Position numbers and translations under genes: made by a program
Part shown: positions 1 to 8,166 of the stretch, piece after piece
How the letters are laid out: the number at the start of each line of letters is the position of its first letter
Numbering within the stretch: the stretch's first letter is position 1
Assembly (NCBI GenBank): GCA_947476285.1
Contig: CANJPU010000035.1
Location: forward strand, 1 to 50,827
Length of the DNA stretch: 50,827 bases
Source of the DNA: Comamonadaceae bacterium
GTDB taxonomy: Bacteria; Pseudomonadota; Gammaproteobacteria; Burkholderiales; Burkholderiaceae_C
Reading direction: 5' to 3'
Notes under the pieces: generated by a model
Told to the model about the DNA's origin: nothing
The model's database searches: none
Seen by the model: the letters and a program-made list of their open reading frames with translations, nothing else

Positions 1-151
1 GGGAACGTCGGCTGCAATTTGCGAGAAACCGGTCCATTTTTTCCCGCCTTCTTGCCCCATAGCTGGGCTATGGGGCTGCGAATGCGGAAAAAACTGTCCT
101 CGGTTTTCGCAAATTTCGCTTCGACGCCCAAAGTCCGACAGGCTCCTAGGC
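1..151. repeat. Long imperfect hairpin repeat element
   Basis: The first 130 bases fold back on themselves. The apex is a perfect 10-bp stem (54-63 with 67-76, 3-nt loop). Further out, a T6-CCCGC arm (37-47) faces GCGG-A6 (84-93), AATTTGCG at 16-23 faces CGCAAATT at 108-115, and the outermost bases (1-9 and 123-129) pair as GGG..CGTC with GACGCCC. A tail ending in the palindrome CCTAGG (146-151) follows. No reading frame fits it. The form is that of a dispersed non-coding intergenic repeat. That it recurs elsewhere in the genome is inference, since only one copy is seen here. Confidence 0.6.
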
Positions 152-289
152 GTCGCTGGTCATGGATAGGCACTTTATTCTACAAACTGGACAGATAAAC
201 CCCGCACCGAAGTTCGCAAAAATTGTCGCAAAAAAGCATGGCAAAAAACTGAGAATTCAGAGAAGCCGTCTCGGAATAGAATATGGCAA

Positions 290-1582
290 ATGAGTTCGCA
301 AAAAATACTGCACTACGACTCGCCGCACCAATTTGAGCCCCTCTTGCCGGCGGAGAGGCTGTTGACGCCTCTTCTGGAGCGCGCCAGTGACTTCACCCGC
401 GCCGCAACCAGTCTTGGATCGGGCACGGCGGATCAGCAGGAGTTGCGCGCATTGCTCCGTTCCATGAACTCGTACTACACGAACAAGCTAGAGGACGAGC
501 ACACCAGGCCAATCGAGATTGAAAGGGCGCTCCAGCAGGACTTCTCGGCCAATGCGGATGTGGCACGACGGCAAAGGCTGGCACTGGCGCACATAAGAAC
601 GGAAGAGGCGTGCGAAGAAGTTCTCGCCCGCGAAGTGGCGGAAGGCAGAGACACAGTTCATGAGCTCTATTCCGCCGAGAAGTTGCAATGGCTACACCGC
701 GAGTTGTTCGCGGGCCTTCCTGACCTTGACCTCCAACTTGCCGATGGTTCTCAGCTTGTGCCCGGTGAGTTCCGAGCGCGCCAGGTGGCCGTAGGTCGGC
801 ACGAACCCCCGCTCGCGGATTCAGTCCCCAACTTCATCCGCCGGTGGGGCGAAGTTTATGGACGCGCCAGACGGGGCGAATTGTCTATCGTCGCAGCAGC
901 GTCTTCGCATCACCGGCTCGCCTGGGTGCACCCATTCCTAGACGGAAACGGGCGCGTTGCTCGACTTCATACCCATCTGATCTTTCACGCGATGGGTCTT
1001 ACCAAGGGTCTATGGTCGCCGTTACGCGGCTTCGCTCGGACTGAAAAACGCTACAAAGCACTGCTTCAAGCGGCAGATGAGCATAGGCGTGGAGATCTAG
1101 ACGGGCGAGGCAACTTAACTGAGTCAGGCTTGGTCGACTGGATCGAGTACACGCTGGAAATTTGTCATGACCAAGTCACCTTCATGACTGAGCAGCTAAA
1201 CGTGAGTGGCATGGCCGGGCGAATAGAGGCGGCCCTTTTGCAGGATTCGCGCGCAGAAGGTAGTGGAATTCGCATTGAGGCCCTCCGACCACTGCACTAT
1301 CTGTTTGCTGCGCAGGTTGAGCTTTCGCGCGGGGACTTCAAAGTCATGACGGGGCTGGGCGATCGTCTCGCCACCGGGCTGGTCACATCCCTGCTAAAGA
1401 GAGGGTATGTGGCTAGTGACACACCGCAAGGCAAACTGCGATTTGCGATTCCTCGGCATGCTCTTCGCCACTATTTCCCAAATTTGTGGCCGGAAGCTGA
1501 GGCCGATCCCGGCATGATGCTAGCTGCCCCAGCACTTGCGCGTCGCGTGCCGGTGTCACACGGCGGCAAACGAGTCCAGTAA
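290..1582 (+). CDS. Fic domain-containing protein
   Basis: A 430-residue Fic protein. Fic enzymes usually transfer AMP from ATP (sometimes other groups) onto hydroxyl side chains of target proteins. The core motif HPFLDGNGRVAR lies at residues 214-225 with all catalytic positions present (H214, the acidic residue, GNGR). Upstream, PGEFR at about 158-162 fits the substrate-binding flap. Near the N-terminus, TNKLED (64-69) resembles the inhibitory (S/T)xxxE(G/N) helix of self-inhibited Fic proteins, but with Asp in the last position. The roughly 200 residues after the Fic core probably include a winged-helix segment. The ATG at 290 was taken as the first in-frame start; no strong ribosome site is seen. 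It stands alone between a hairpin repeat and the SRP RNA, and no separate antitoxin gene is visible. The target is unknown. Confidence 0.88.
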   Translation: MSSQKILHYDSPHQFEPLLPAERLLTPLLERASDFTRAATSLGSGTADQQELRALLRSMNSYYTNKLEDEHTRPIEIERALQQDFSANADVARRQRLALAHIRTEEACEEVLAREVAEGRDTVHELYSAEKLQWLHRELFAGLPDLDLQLADGSQLVPGEFRARQVAVGRHEPPLADSVPNFIRRWGEVYGRARRGELSIVAAASSHHRLAWVHPFLDGNGRVARLHTHLIFHAMGLTKGLWSPLRGFARTEKRYKALLQAADEHRRGDLDGRGNLTESGLVDWIEYTLEICHDQVTFMTEQLNVSGMAGRIEAALLQDSRAEGSGIRIEALRPLHYLFAAQVELSRGDFKVMTGLGDRLATGLVTSLLKRGYVASDTPQGKLRFAIPRHALRHYFPNLWPEAEADPGMMLAAPALARRVPVSHGGKRVQ

Positions 1583-1628
1583 ACCGCGCCTTGCGAGAGT
1601 TGTTCCGCGGTTGGGAGCAGTAGAAGTT

Positions 1629-1722
1629 GGCGAGCCTTACCCCCGGCACTGACTCCACAGTTAGGGCTGCTTGGTTCCCCACCTGACCCGGTTGGCCGCT
1701 TTGCCATGCGGGGAGGCCCGCC
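1629..1722 (-). ncRNA. ffs: Signal recognition particle RNA (4.5S, small bacterial type)
   Basis: Read on the minus strand, the segment contains the universal SRP core GGTCAGGTGGGGAACCAAGC followed by AGCC, matching the GGTCAGG..GGAA..AAGCAGCC asymmetric and symmetric loops to which Ffh binds. The ends close as a stem: GGCGGGCCT at 1722-1714 pairs with AGGCTCGCC at 1637-1629, and CCCCG with CGGGG extends it. The RNA forms the scaffold of SRP for co-translational membrane targeting. It sits just upstream of dnaX but points the other way, toward the Fic gene. The mature 3' end may extend a few bases past 1629. Confidence 0.9.
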
Positions 1723-1818
1723 AGCTTCGATTGTAGGCGAAAGTGCAGGGGCCACCGCGTTGAATGCAGTTGCAACGATGTGTCCCAGCCATATCCGCCC
1801 AGCCCGTAGAATTCGCGC

Positions 1819-3642
1819 ATGTCTTATCTCGTGCTTGCGCGCAAATACCGGCCCAAAAACTTCACCGAAATGGTGGGGCAGGAGCATGTGGTGCGGGCGT
1901 TGACCAATGCCTTGACGCAGCAGCGGCTGCATCATGCTTATCTTTTCACCGGCACCCGCGGTGTGGGCAAGACGACGGTGTCGCGCATTCTGGCCAAGTC
2001 GCTCAATTGCCAGGGCGCCGACGGGCAGGGCGGCATCACGGCCAGCCCTTGCGGGGTGTGCCCGGCGTGTACCGATATCGACAGCGGGCGTTTTGTCGAT
2101 TACACCGAGCTGGACGCCGCCTCCAATCGCGGCGTCAATGATATGCAGTCACTGCTGGAGCAAGCGGTGTACAAGCCGGTGCAAGGGCGCTTCAAGGTCT
2201 TCATGATCGACGAAGTGCACATGCTCACAGGGCATGCCTTCAACACCATGCTCAAGACGCTGGAGGAGCCGCCCGAGTATCTTAAGTTCGTGCTGGCCAC
2301 CACCGATCCGCAGAAAGTGCCGGTCACCGTGCTCTCTCGTTGCCTGCAGTTCAATCTGCGTCCGATGGCGCCCGAGACCGTGCAAGAGCATCTGGTGCAG
2401 GTGCTGGCGGCCGAAGGAGTCGAGGCCAATGCACAGGCCTTGCGCCTGCTCGCGCGCGCGGCACGCGGCTCGATGCGTGATGCTTTGTCTCTGACCGATC
2501 AGGCCATCGCCTTTGGCGCGGGCAAGCTCGAAGAGGCCGCAGTGCGCCAGATGCTGGGCAGCGTGGACCGTGGCCATGTGTTTCGCCTGATCGACGCGCT
2601 GGCGCAGGGTGACGGCAAGACGGTGGTGGAAACATCCGATGGCCTGCGCATGCTGGGTCTGAGCGCGGCTTCGACGCTGGAAGAGATGTCCACCGTGCTA
2701 CAGCGCATGGCGGTGATTCAGGCGGTGCCTGCGGCGGCTGAGCTTGACGATGCCGAGGGCGTTGAAATCGCCCGCCTGGCCGGGTTGATGCCGGCCGATG
2801 AGACTCAGCTTCTCTACAGCATGTGCCTGCATGGCCGCGCCGAGCTGGGTCTGGCGCCCGATGAATACGCGGCGCTCACCATGGTGCTGCTGCGGCTGCT
2901 GGCCTTTCAGGCACCGGCTGAAAAAAAAACTCCTGACGAACCCGCCAGCCAGCGTCCACTGAGGCCGCCTGAGCCCGCGCGTGCGGCGGTACCAGCCGTG
3001 GGCGCGCCGCCTGGCCGCGTGCTACCGGTGGTGGATGTGGCGGCCCGCCCTGCTGCGCAGCCGGCCGCGCAGCGTGCGCCAGGCACTTTGCCGGCAGGCG
3101 ATGTGACGGGCTCGGTGGTGGGCGTTCCGGTGCGCCAGCAGCCCGAGTCTGCGCGTGATGCCGCAGTCGCGCCATCCACCGCTGTCACACCCACGCCGGA
3201 GGGCGATTTCTGGCATGCCACTGTCACTGATCTGGTCGCGCGTGAAGCGGTAGCGGCCCTGGTACGTGAGCTGGCCCTGCAATCTCAATTGGTGGGGCGC
3301 GATGAAGGCCACTGGATGCTGCGCGTGGAGCGCGAATCCTTGAACCAGCCCGCCAGCCGTGAGCGCCTGCAGAGCGCGGTGCAAGGCCTGGGCCATGCAG
3401 TGAAGATCAGCGTGGAAGTGGGCGCGGTGCATGACAGCCCGGCCCGTCGGAACGCAGCCGCCGCAGCCGCACGCCAGCAGGTGGCCGAGCAGGCCATACT
3501 CGGCGATCCGTTCGTTCAGGACATGATGCGCGAGTTTGGCGCGAAAATCGTGCCTGGAAGCATCAAGCCCGTGCTTGAGGCAAACAAAGACCAGACCAAA
3601 GACCTCCGGGACAAGCCAACTGCGCTGCCCGCAACCGAATAA
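1819..3642 (+). CDS. dnaX: DNA polymerase III subunits gamma/tau
   Basis: Clamp-loader ATPase of the replicative polymerase, 607 residues. It begins MSYLVLARKYRPKNF, the standard DnaX start. The Walker A loop is GTRGVGKTT (about 45-53), a four-cysteine zinc module lies at about 64-85 (CGVCPAC at its end), the DEVH box is MIDEVHML at about 131-138, and the sensor/arginine region TVLSRC follows. AAA+ domains I-III end near residue 368. The rest is a low-complexity Ala/Pro linker and the tau-specific C-terminal domain that contacts polymerase alpha and DnaB. A run of nine A residues at 2921-2929 lies at the domain III/linker junction and is annotated separately. First gene of a dnaX-ybaB-recR operon; ybaB starts 12 bp downstream. 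Confidence 0.97.
   Translation: MSYLVLARKYRPKNFTEMVGQEHVVRALTNALTQQRLHHAYLFTGTRGVGKTTVSRILAKSLNCQGADGQGGITASPCGVCPACTDIDSGRFVDYTELDAASNRGVNDMQSLLEQAVYKPVQGRFKVFMIDEVHMLTGHAFNTMLKTLEEPPEYLKFVLATTDPQKVPVTVLSRCLQFNLRPMAPETVQEHLVQVLAAEGVEANAQALRLLARAARGSMRDALSLTDQAIAFGAGKLEEAAVRQMLGSVDRGHVFRLIDALAQGDGKTVVETSDGLRMLGLSAASTLEEMSTVLQRMAVIQAVPAAAELDDAEGVEIARLAGLMPADETQLLYSMCLHGRAELGLAPDEYAALTMVLLRLLAFQAPAEKKTPDEPASQRPLRPPEPARAAVPAVGAPPGRVLPVVDVAARPAAQPAAQRAPGTLPAGDVTGSVVGVPVRQQPESARDAAVAPSTAVTPTPEGDFWHATVTDLVAREAVAALVRELALQSQLVGRDEGHWMLRVERESLNQPASRERLQSAVQGLGHAVKISVEVGAVHDSPARRNAAAAAARQQVAEQAILGDPFVQDMMREFGAKIVPGSIKPVLEANKDQTKDLRDKPTALPATE
2921..2936 (+). promoter_or_regulatory. Candidate dnaX slippage/frameshift site producing gamma
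   Basis: Nine consecutive A residues (2921-2929) are read GAA AAA AAA ACT in the dnaX frame. A shift of -1 gives AAA AAC TCC TGA, stopping at 2934-2936 after Glu-Lys-Lys-Asn-Ser. The product would be 372 residues: domains I-III without the tau tail. Loss of one A also stops soon, at about 2959-2961. In E. coli an A-rich dnaX site makes gamma by ribosomal frameshifting, and in Thermus an A9 run does so by transcriptional slippage. The site and stop are seen; use in this organism is inferred. Confidence 0.6.
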
Positions 3643-3654
3643 GGAAAACACATC

Positions 3655-3987
3655 ATGTTCAACAAGGGACAACTGGCCGGCCTGATGAAGCAGGCCCAGG
3701 CCATGCAGGACAACCTCAAGAAGGCGCAGGACGAGCTGGCACTGGTGGAAGTCACCGGCGAATCCGGCGCGGGTCTGGTCAAGGTCACCATGACCTGCAA
3801 GCACGACGTCAAGCGCGTGCAGATCGATCCCAGCCTGCTGGCCGATGACAAGGACATGCTGGAAGACCTGGTGGCTGCGGCATTCAACGCGGCAGTGCGC
3901 AAGGCTGAGGAGACCTCGCAGGAAAAGCTGGGCAAGCTCACTGCCGGCATGCCTGGCCTGCCGGGTGGGATGAAGTTCCCTTTCTAG
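3655..3987 (+). CDS. ybaB: YbaB/EbfC family nucleoid-associated protein
   Basis: A 110-residue YbaB/EbfC protein, a small dimeric DNA-binding protein with a tweezer-like fold. The family pattern is clear: an N-terminal amphipathic helix rich in Met, Gln and Lys ([19 protein letters not shown]), a central beta sheet ([20 protein letters not shown]) and a second helix ([18 protein letters not shown]), then a Gly/Pro/Met tail ([13 protein letters not shown]). AAGGAA lies about 8 bases before the ATG. Lying between dnaX and recR is the classic arrangement across proteobacteria and suggests a link with replication or recombination, though the exact role is unsettled. Confidence 0.96.
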   Translation: MFNKGQLAGLMKQAQAMQDNLKKAQDELALVEVTGESGAGLVKVTMTCKHDVKRVQIDPSLLADDKDMLEDLVAAAFNAAVRKAEETSQEKLGKLTAGMPGLPGGMKFPF

Positions 3988-4000
3988 CTGGCCAAGGTCA

Positions 4001-4591
4001 ATGGCTGACACCAACGCGCTCAATGCACTCATCGAGGGCTTGCGCCGTTTGCCGGGCGTGGGGGTCAAGTCGGCATCGCGCATGGCCTTTCATCTGCTGC
4101 AGCATGACCGCGCCGGTGCCCAGCTTCTGGCGCAGGCGTTGAACCAGGCGGCCACGCGCATCCGGCATTGCGAGCGCTGCCACACCTTCACCGAAAACGA
4201 AGTCTGCGCAACCTGTCTTGACCCTCGCCGCGACGCGAGCAAGCTGTGTGTGGTGGAAACACCCGCCGATCAGGCAGCGGTGGAGCGCACGGCGGCGTTC
4301 AAGGGGCTTTACTTTGTGCTGATGGGCAAGCTCAGTCCGCTGGACGGTATCGGCCCCAACGACATCGGGCTGGCCAAGCTGTTCGACCGGGCCATGGATG
4401 GAGTGGTGCAAGAGCTCATTCTGGCCACCAATTTCACTGCAGAGGGCGAGGCCACCGCACACGTGATTGGCGAGGCGCTCAAGGCACGTGGCCTGAAGGT
4501 CACGCGGCTGGCGCGTGGCGTGCCTGCTGGCAGCGAACTCGAATATGTTGATCTGGGCACCATCGCGCATGCGTTGGTGGACAGAAGGTAA
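4001..4591 (+). CDS. recR: Recombination mediator RecR
   Basis: A 196-residue RecR, part of the RecFOR pathway that loads RecA on SSB-coated gaps. Visible features in order: an N-terminal helix-hairpin-helix ([20 protein letters not shown], about residues 14-33), a four-cysteine zinc finger (CERCHTF..CATC, about 58-75), and a Toprim domain beginning at [12 protein letters not shown] (about 83-94) and ending near EGEATAHVI. Length is normal for the family. It starts 13 bp after ybaB and closes the operon. Confidence 0.97.
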   Translation: MADTNALNALIEGLRRLPGVGVKSASRMAFHLLQHDRAGAQLLAQALNQAATRIRHCERCHTFTENEVCATCLDPRRDASKLCVVETPADQAAVERTAAFKGLYFVLMGKLSPLDGIGPNDIGLAKLFDRAMDGVVQELILATNFTAEGEATAHVIGEALKARGLKVTRLARGVPAGSELEYVDLGTIAHALVDRR

Positions 4592-4738
4592 ACAACGCAA
4601 TTTGTATCTGAAAACTCTGGGCGAAGCGGATTGCCCTGTTTCGCAAGTGCTTACGTGGAAACCCGCACGGGATGAACCCGATGCGGTGCATGGGCTGGCT
4701 TGCTAAGCTTTGGGAAAAGCAAGAGAGGGCTTCCCAGA

Positions 4739-5782
4739 GTGACTAACAGCATTACCCGCCGCGCCTTCGCGGCGAGTGCGGCACTGGCAGTAGCCGGCAT
4801 CGCCACGCCGTCATTGCGCGCTCAGTCAAAGCTTGAAAAATCCAAGGTCTCCATCGCGGTCGGGGCCAAGGCCTCCTTGTACTACCTGCCCCTCACCATC
4901 TCCGATCAGCTTGGCTACATCAAGGCCGAAGGCCTTGATGTTGAGATTTCCGAATTCCCTAGCGGCGCCCGCGCTCAGCAGTCCCTGGTCGGCGGGTCGG
5001 CCGATGTGGTGAGCGGCGCTTATGAGCACACGATCCACTTGCAGTTGCGCAATCAACTCGTTCGCTCGTTTGTGCTGCTGGGCCGTGCGCCGCAAATCGC
5101 AATGGGCGTGTCGATCAAGACCATGCCCAGCTACAAGACAGTGGCCGACCTCAAGGGCAAGAGAATCGGCGTGTCCTCGCTTGGCTCGTCAACACATGTG
5201 GCGGCCTATCTGGTTCTCGCACGTGCGGGCCTGAAGGCCAGCGATGTGAACTTCGTCGGTGTGGGCACCGCCGCAGGCGCGCTCACCGCGATGCGCTCGG
5301 GCCAGATCGACGCAATGTGCAATCTCGATCCGGTGATGACCATGCTGGAGCAAAAAGGCGAGGTCAAAATCATCGGTGACGCGCGCACGCTCAAAGGCAC
5401 CGCCGAAGTTTATGGCGGGGCCATGCCGGCTGCCTGCCTCTACGGCCAGGTCGACTTCATCCAGAAAAATCCCAACACCTGCCAAGCTATGGTCAATGCC
5501 ATCGTGCATGGCCTGAAGTGGCTACAGACGGCCGGGCCCAGCGACATCATCAAGACCGTGCCAGAGGCCTACATGCTGGGCGATCGCGCCTTGTATCTTG
5601 CATCTTTCAACAAAGTGCGCGAAGCCATCTCGCTGGACGGCATCATGTCCGATGAGGGGCCGCGCACGGCACTCAAGGCGCTGGCCAGCTTCGATGCAAG
5701 CATCAAGACCGAAAAGATTGATCTGGGCCAGTCCTACACCAACGACTTCGCCCGCCGCGCCAAGCAAAAGTTCAGAGCCTGA
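4739..5782 (+). CDS. ABC transporter substrate-binding protein (NMT1/SsuA-like), Tat-type signal
   Basis: Periplasmic binding protein of the NMT1/THI5-like (SsuA/TauA) superfamily, which captures sulfonates, pyrimidine precursors or other small organics. The GTG at 4739 is preferred over a TTG at 4700: AGAGAGG lies 10 bases upstream and the protein then begins with a compact twin-arginine-like signal, ITRRAFAASAALAVAG. Mature-domain hallmarks are YYLPLTISDQLGYIKAEGLD, a GGSADV segment, and LKGKRIGVSSLGSSTH. No permease or ATPase gene is beside it, so it is an orphan whose partners must be elsewhere. The ligand cannot be predicted. It converges with the transglycosylase gene downstream (16-bp gap). 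Confidence 0.85.
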   Translation: MTNSITRRAFAASAALAVAGIATPSLRAQSKLEKSKVSIAVGAKASLYYLPLTISDQLGYIKAEGLDVEISEFPSGARAQQSLVGGSADVVSGAYEHTIHLQLRNQLVRSFVLLGRAPQIAMGVSIKTMPSYKTVADLKGKRIGVSSLGSSTHVAAYLVLARAGLKASDVNFVGVGTAAGALTAMRSGQIDAMCNLDPVMTMLEQKGEVKIIGDARTLKGTAEVYGGAMPAACLYGQVDFIQKNPNTCQAMVNAIVHGLKWLQTAGPSDIIKTVPEAYMLGDRALYLASFNKVREAISLDGIMSDEGPRTALKALASFDASIKTEKIDLGQSYTNDFARRAKQKFRA

Positions 5783-5797
5783 TGTTTGCGCAGCCAG

Positions 5798-7396
5798 CTA
5801 CCGCTGCTGCGCCACCCGCGTCGCCGGGCCAAGCACAGGCTTCAAGTGGGATGGGCGTTTGGCGGTGCTCACGCCTTTGCGCGGCGAAGCTTTGGCGACT
5901 TTGGTTTTTGCGTTTTTCGATGTCTTGGCAACTGCCGTGGCCCGCGCGGGCAAGTGCAGCACCACTTGTTGTCCTGCCTTGAAAGCAGCAGTGACGGCCA
6001 CTTCGTTCCATTCACCCACTTGCGCAGGCGCGATCTTGTAGCGCCGGGCAATCGTGGCAACCGTGTCTCGCTTGCCAGCCTTGACGGTCACGCGGCGGGT
6101 GAATTGTTCGGGTGCCAGATTGAGCTGGCCGTTGTCGGCCACATGGCTGGCCACGTCGTTTTGCATCGCTGCAGAGCGCGGCACGATCAGCACTGAGCCG
6201 GCCTTGATCAGCATGCGCGGTGGAATCGCGTTGAGGTTGCGCAGCTCGGTCTCGCTCATGCCGACCCGGCGAGCTACTTCGGCCACGCTCAGGGTGGACG
6301 GCACGCTCCAGGCGGTCCAGCTTGCGTACTGGCCCGCGTTGTAGGCCTCAAAGTTGCGCTCGAATACCTTGGCGTTGTCCCAGGGCAGCAAAATCTGTGG
6401 TGTGCCAGCGGCCAGAATCACGGGCCGCTTCATCGACGGATTGAGCGCGTGGAAGTCCTCGATGGACACGTCGGCCAAGCGCGCTGCCAGCCGCACGTCG
6501 ATGTCACGCGAGACAGTGACGGTCTGGAAGTAGGGATGGTTTTCGATCAAAGGCAACTCAGCCGAGAAATTGCCAGGGTTTGCCACAATGTTCTTCACTG
6601 CCTGCAGCTTGGGCACGTAGTTGCGCGTCTCGTTGGGCATGCTCAGATCGAGATAGCGCGTGCCCAGCCCGGCGCGCTGGTTGCGCGCAATGGCGCGGCC
6701 CACGCTGCCTTCGCCCCAGTTGTAGGCGGCCAGCGCCAGATGCCAGTCGCCGAACATGCCGTAGAGCTTTTGCAGATAGTCCAATGCGGCCCGTGTGGAT
6801 GCGAGTACGTCGCGGCGATCGTCGCGAAAGACGTTCTGCTTGAGCTCGAAATATTGTCCGGTGGCCGGCATGAACTGCCACATGCCAGCCGCGCGTGCGG
6901 TGGACACGGCCTGGGGATTGAACGCGCTTTCGATGAAGGGCAGCAGCGCCAACTCGGTGGGCATGTCGCGTCGCTCAAGTTCTTCGACGATGTGAAAGAG
7001 GTATTTGCGCGAGCGCTCGGTCATGCGCTGCATGTAGTCGGGCCGGGTGGCATACCACTGCTCCTGCTGGCGCACCAGGTCGCTCTCCAGATCGCTCATG
7101 CGAAAGCCCCGGCGGATGCGGTCCCACAAATCGGCCGGCGGCTGCAGGGCCGCAACGGCTTGCGACGAAGCCTGGCCGGTGGTGATTTGCTGCAAGGGGC
7201 CGGTGGGGATCACCGGGGCGAGGTCAGACCTTGTGGCCTGGGGTGATGGCGCGGCTTGCGCCTGTGTGGTGGGCGCCTGGCTGCTGTTGCTCGATTCGGA
7301 AACGAGGGGCGGGGCCTGAACGTCAGGCGACGTGGGCGTGGCACATCCGGCCAGCCAAAGCAGCGCGGACATGGCCGCGAGTTGAATTATTTTCAT
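5798..7396 (-). CDS. mltD: MltD-like membrane-bound lytic transglycosylase with LysM repeats
   Basis: Lipoprotein of 532 residues that cleaves peptidoglycan glycan strands. The ATG at 7396 overlaps the gloB stop as ATGA and gives a clean lipoprotein signal (MKIIQLAAMSALLWLAGC); a GTG at 7414 would only add six residues. The SLT domain carries LLPFIESAFNPQAVS, with the catalytic Glu, followed by GMWQFMPATG and the LAAYNWGEGSVGRAI motif. The C-terminal half holds LysM-type segments (TLSVAEVARRVGMSETEL and DTVATIARRYKIAP) that bind peptidoglycan. A Thr/Pro/Gln-rich linker follows the lipid anchor and the extreme C-terminus is very basic. Translationally coupled to gloB. Confidence 0.92.
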   Translation of the reverse strand: MKIIQLAAMSALLWLAGCATPTSPDVQAPPLVSESSNSSQAPTTQAQAAPSPQATRSDLAPVIPTGPLQQITTGQASSQAVAALQPPADLWDRIRRGFRMSDLESDLVRQQEQWYATRPDYMQRMTERSRKYLFHIVEELERRDMPTELALLPFIESAFNPQAVSTARAAGMWQFMPATGQYFELKQNVFRDDRRDVLASTRAALDYLQKLYGMFGDWHLALAAYNWGEGSVGRAIARNQRAGLGTRYLDLSMPNETRNYVPKLQAVKNIVANPGNFSAELPLIENHPYFQTVTVSRDIDVRLAARLADVSIEDFHALNPSMKRPVILAAGTPQILLPWDNAKVFERNFEAYNAGQYASWTAWSVPSTLSVAEVARRVGMSETELRNLNAIPPRMLIKAGSVLIVPRSAAMQNDVASHVADNGQLNLAPEQFTRRVTVKAGKRDTVATIARRYKIAPAQVGEWNEVAVTAAFKAGQQVVLHLPARATAVAKTSKNAKTKVAKASPRKGVSTAKRPSHLKPVLGPATRVAQQR

Positions 7397-8166
7397 TGAA
7401 ACTCGTTTTTCCACTGGCGGATGGTGGCGAAGGCGGCTACTTCATCCTGTGAGGTGACGCCTGCATGGTGCAGGGCGGACTGGGCGACTTCGGGCATGCG
7501 GGTGCGAAGAAAGGGGTTGATCTTGATTTCCTGGGCAATTGTCGATGGCAGCGTTGGCTGCTCGCGATCGCGCCGTTCCTGGCAGCGCTGGGTGTATTGG
7601 ATGAGTTCCTGGTTGCCGGGTTCCACAGCGCGTGCAAATCGCAGGTTGCTCAGGGTGTATTCATGGGTGCAGCAGACGCGGGTGTTGCCCGGCAGCGCGG
7701 CGAGTTTGTCAAGCGACGCCAGCATCTGTGCGGGCGTGCCCTCAAAGAGCCGGCCGCAGCCGCCGGAAAATAAAGTGTCGCCGCAAAACAGCAGGGGTGT
7801 TCCATCTACATCGGGGCAGTAGAAGGCGATGTGGCCGGCGGTATGGCCCGGCACATCCAGCACGCGCCAGCGCCGGCCCAGCACAGTGATTTCGTTGCCC
7901 TCTTCCAGGCGGGCGAGCGTGCCGGGGATCTGCTCGCGTGCGGGGCCGAACACGACGGCGCCGGTGGCGTTGCGCACCGCATCGAGCCCACCGATATGGT
8001 CGGCATGATGGTGCGTGACTAGAATCGCTTCAAGCTGCAGGCCCTCGCGCTGCAAAAAGGCGATCACGGGCTGCGCGTCACCGGGGTCCACCACGAGGGC
8101 CCGTTGGCCGTCGTGCAGCACCCACAGGTAGTTGTCTTTGAAGGCCGGCAGCGGAATTAACTTCAT
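7393..8166 (-). CDS. gloB: Hydroxyacylglutathione hydrolase (glyoxalase II)
   Basis: Hydrolyses S-D-lactoylglutathione to D-lactate and glutathione, the second step of methylglyoxal detoxification. Length is 257 residues, normal for GloB. The start [15 protein letters not shown] is the family's usual N-terminus. The dinuclear metal motif THHHADHIGG is at residues 51-60. Further ligands are seen at PGHTAGHI, FCGDTLFSGGCGRLFEG and CCTHEYT. The C-terminal glutathione-binding region ends NPFLRTRMPEV..WKNEFQ. Its ATG shares a CATG with the start of the divergent methyltransferase gene, so no separate intergenic promoter region exists. Confidence 0.97.
   Translation of the reverse strand: MKLIPLPAFKDNYLWVLHDGQRALVVDPGDAQPVIAFLQREGLQLEAILVTHHHADHIGGLDAVRNATGAVVFGPAREQIPGTLARLEEGNEITVLGRRWRVLDVPGHTAGHIAFYCPDVDGTPLLFCGDTLFSGGCGRLFEGTPAQMLASLDKLAALPGNTRVCCTHEYTLSNLRFARAVEPGNQELIQYTQRCQERRDREQPTLPSTIAQEIKINPFLRTRMPEVAQSALHHAGVTSQDEVAAFATIRQWKNEFQ

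Noticed and set aside
1583..1610. CCGCG..CGCGG hairpin between the Fic gene and the SRP RNA as a terminator
   Set aside because: The stem has only 5 bp with a 17-nt loop and a very short T run.
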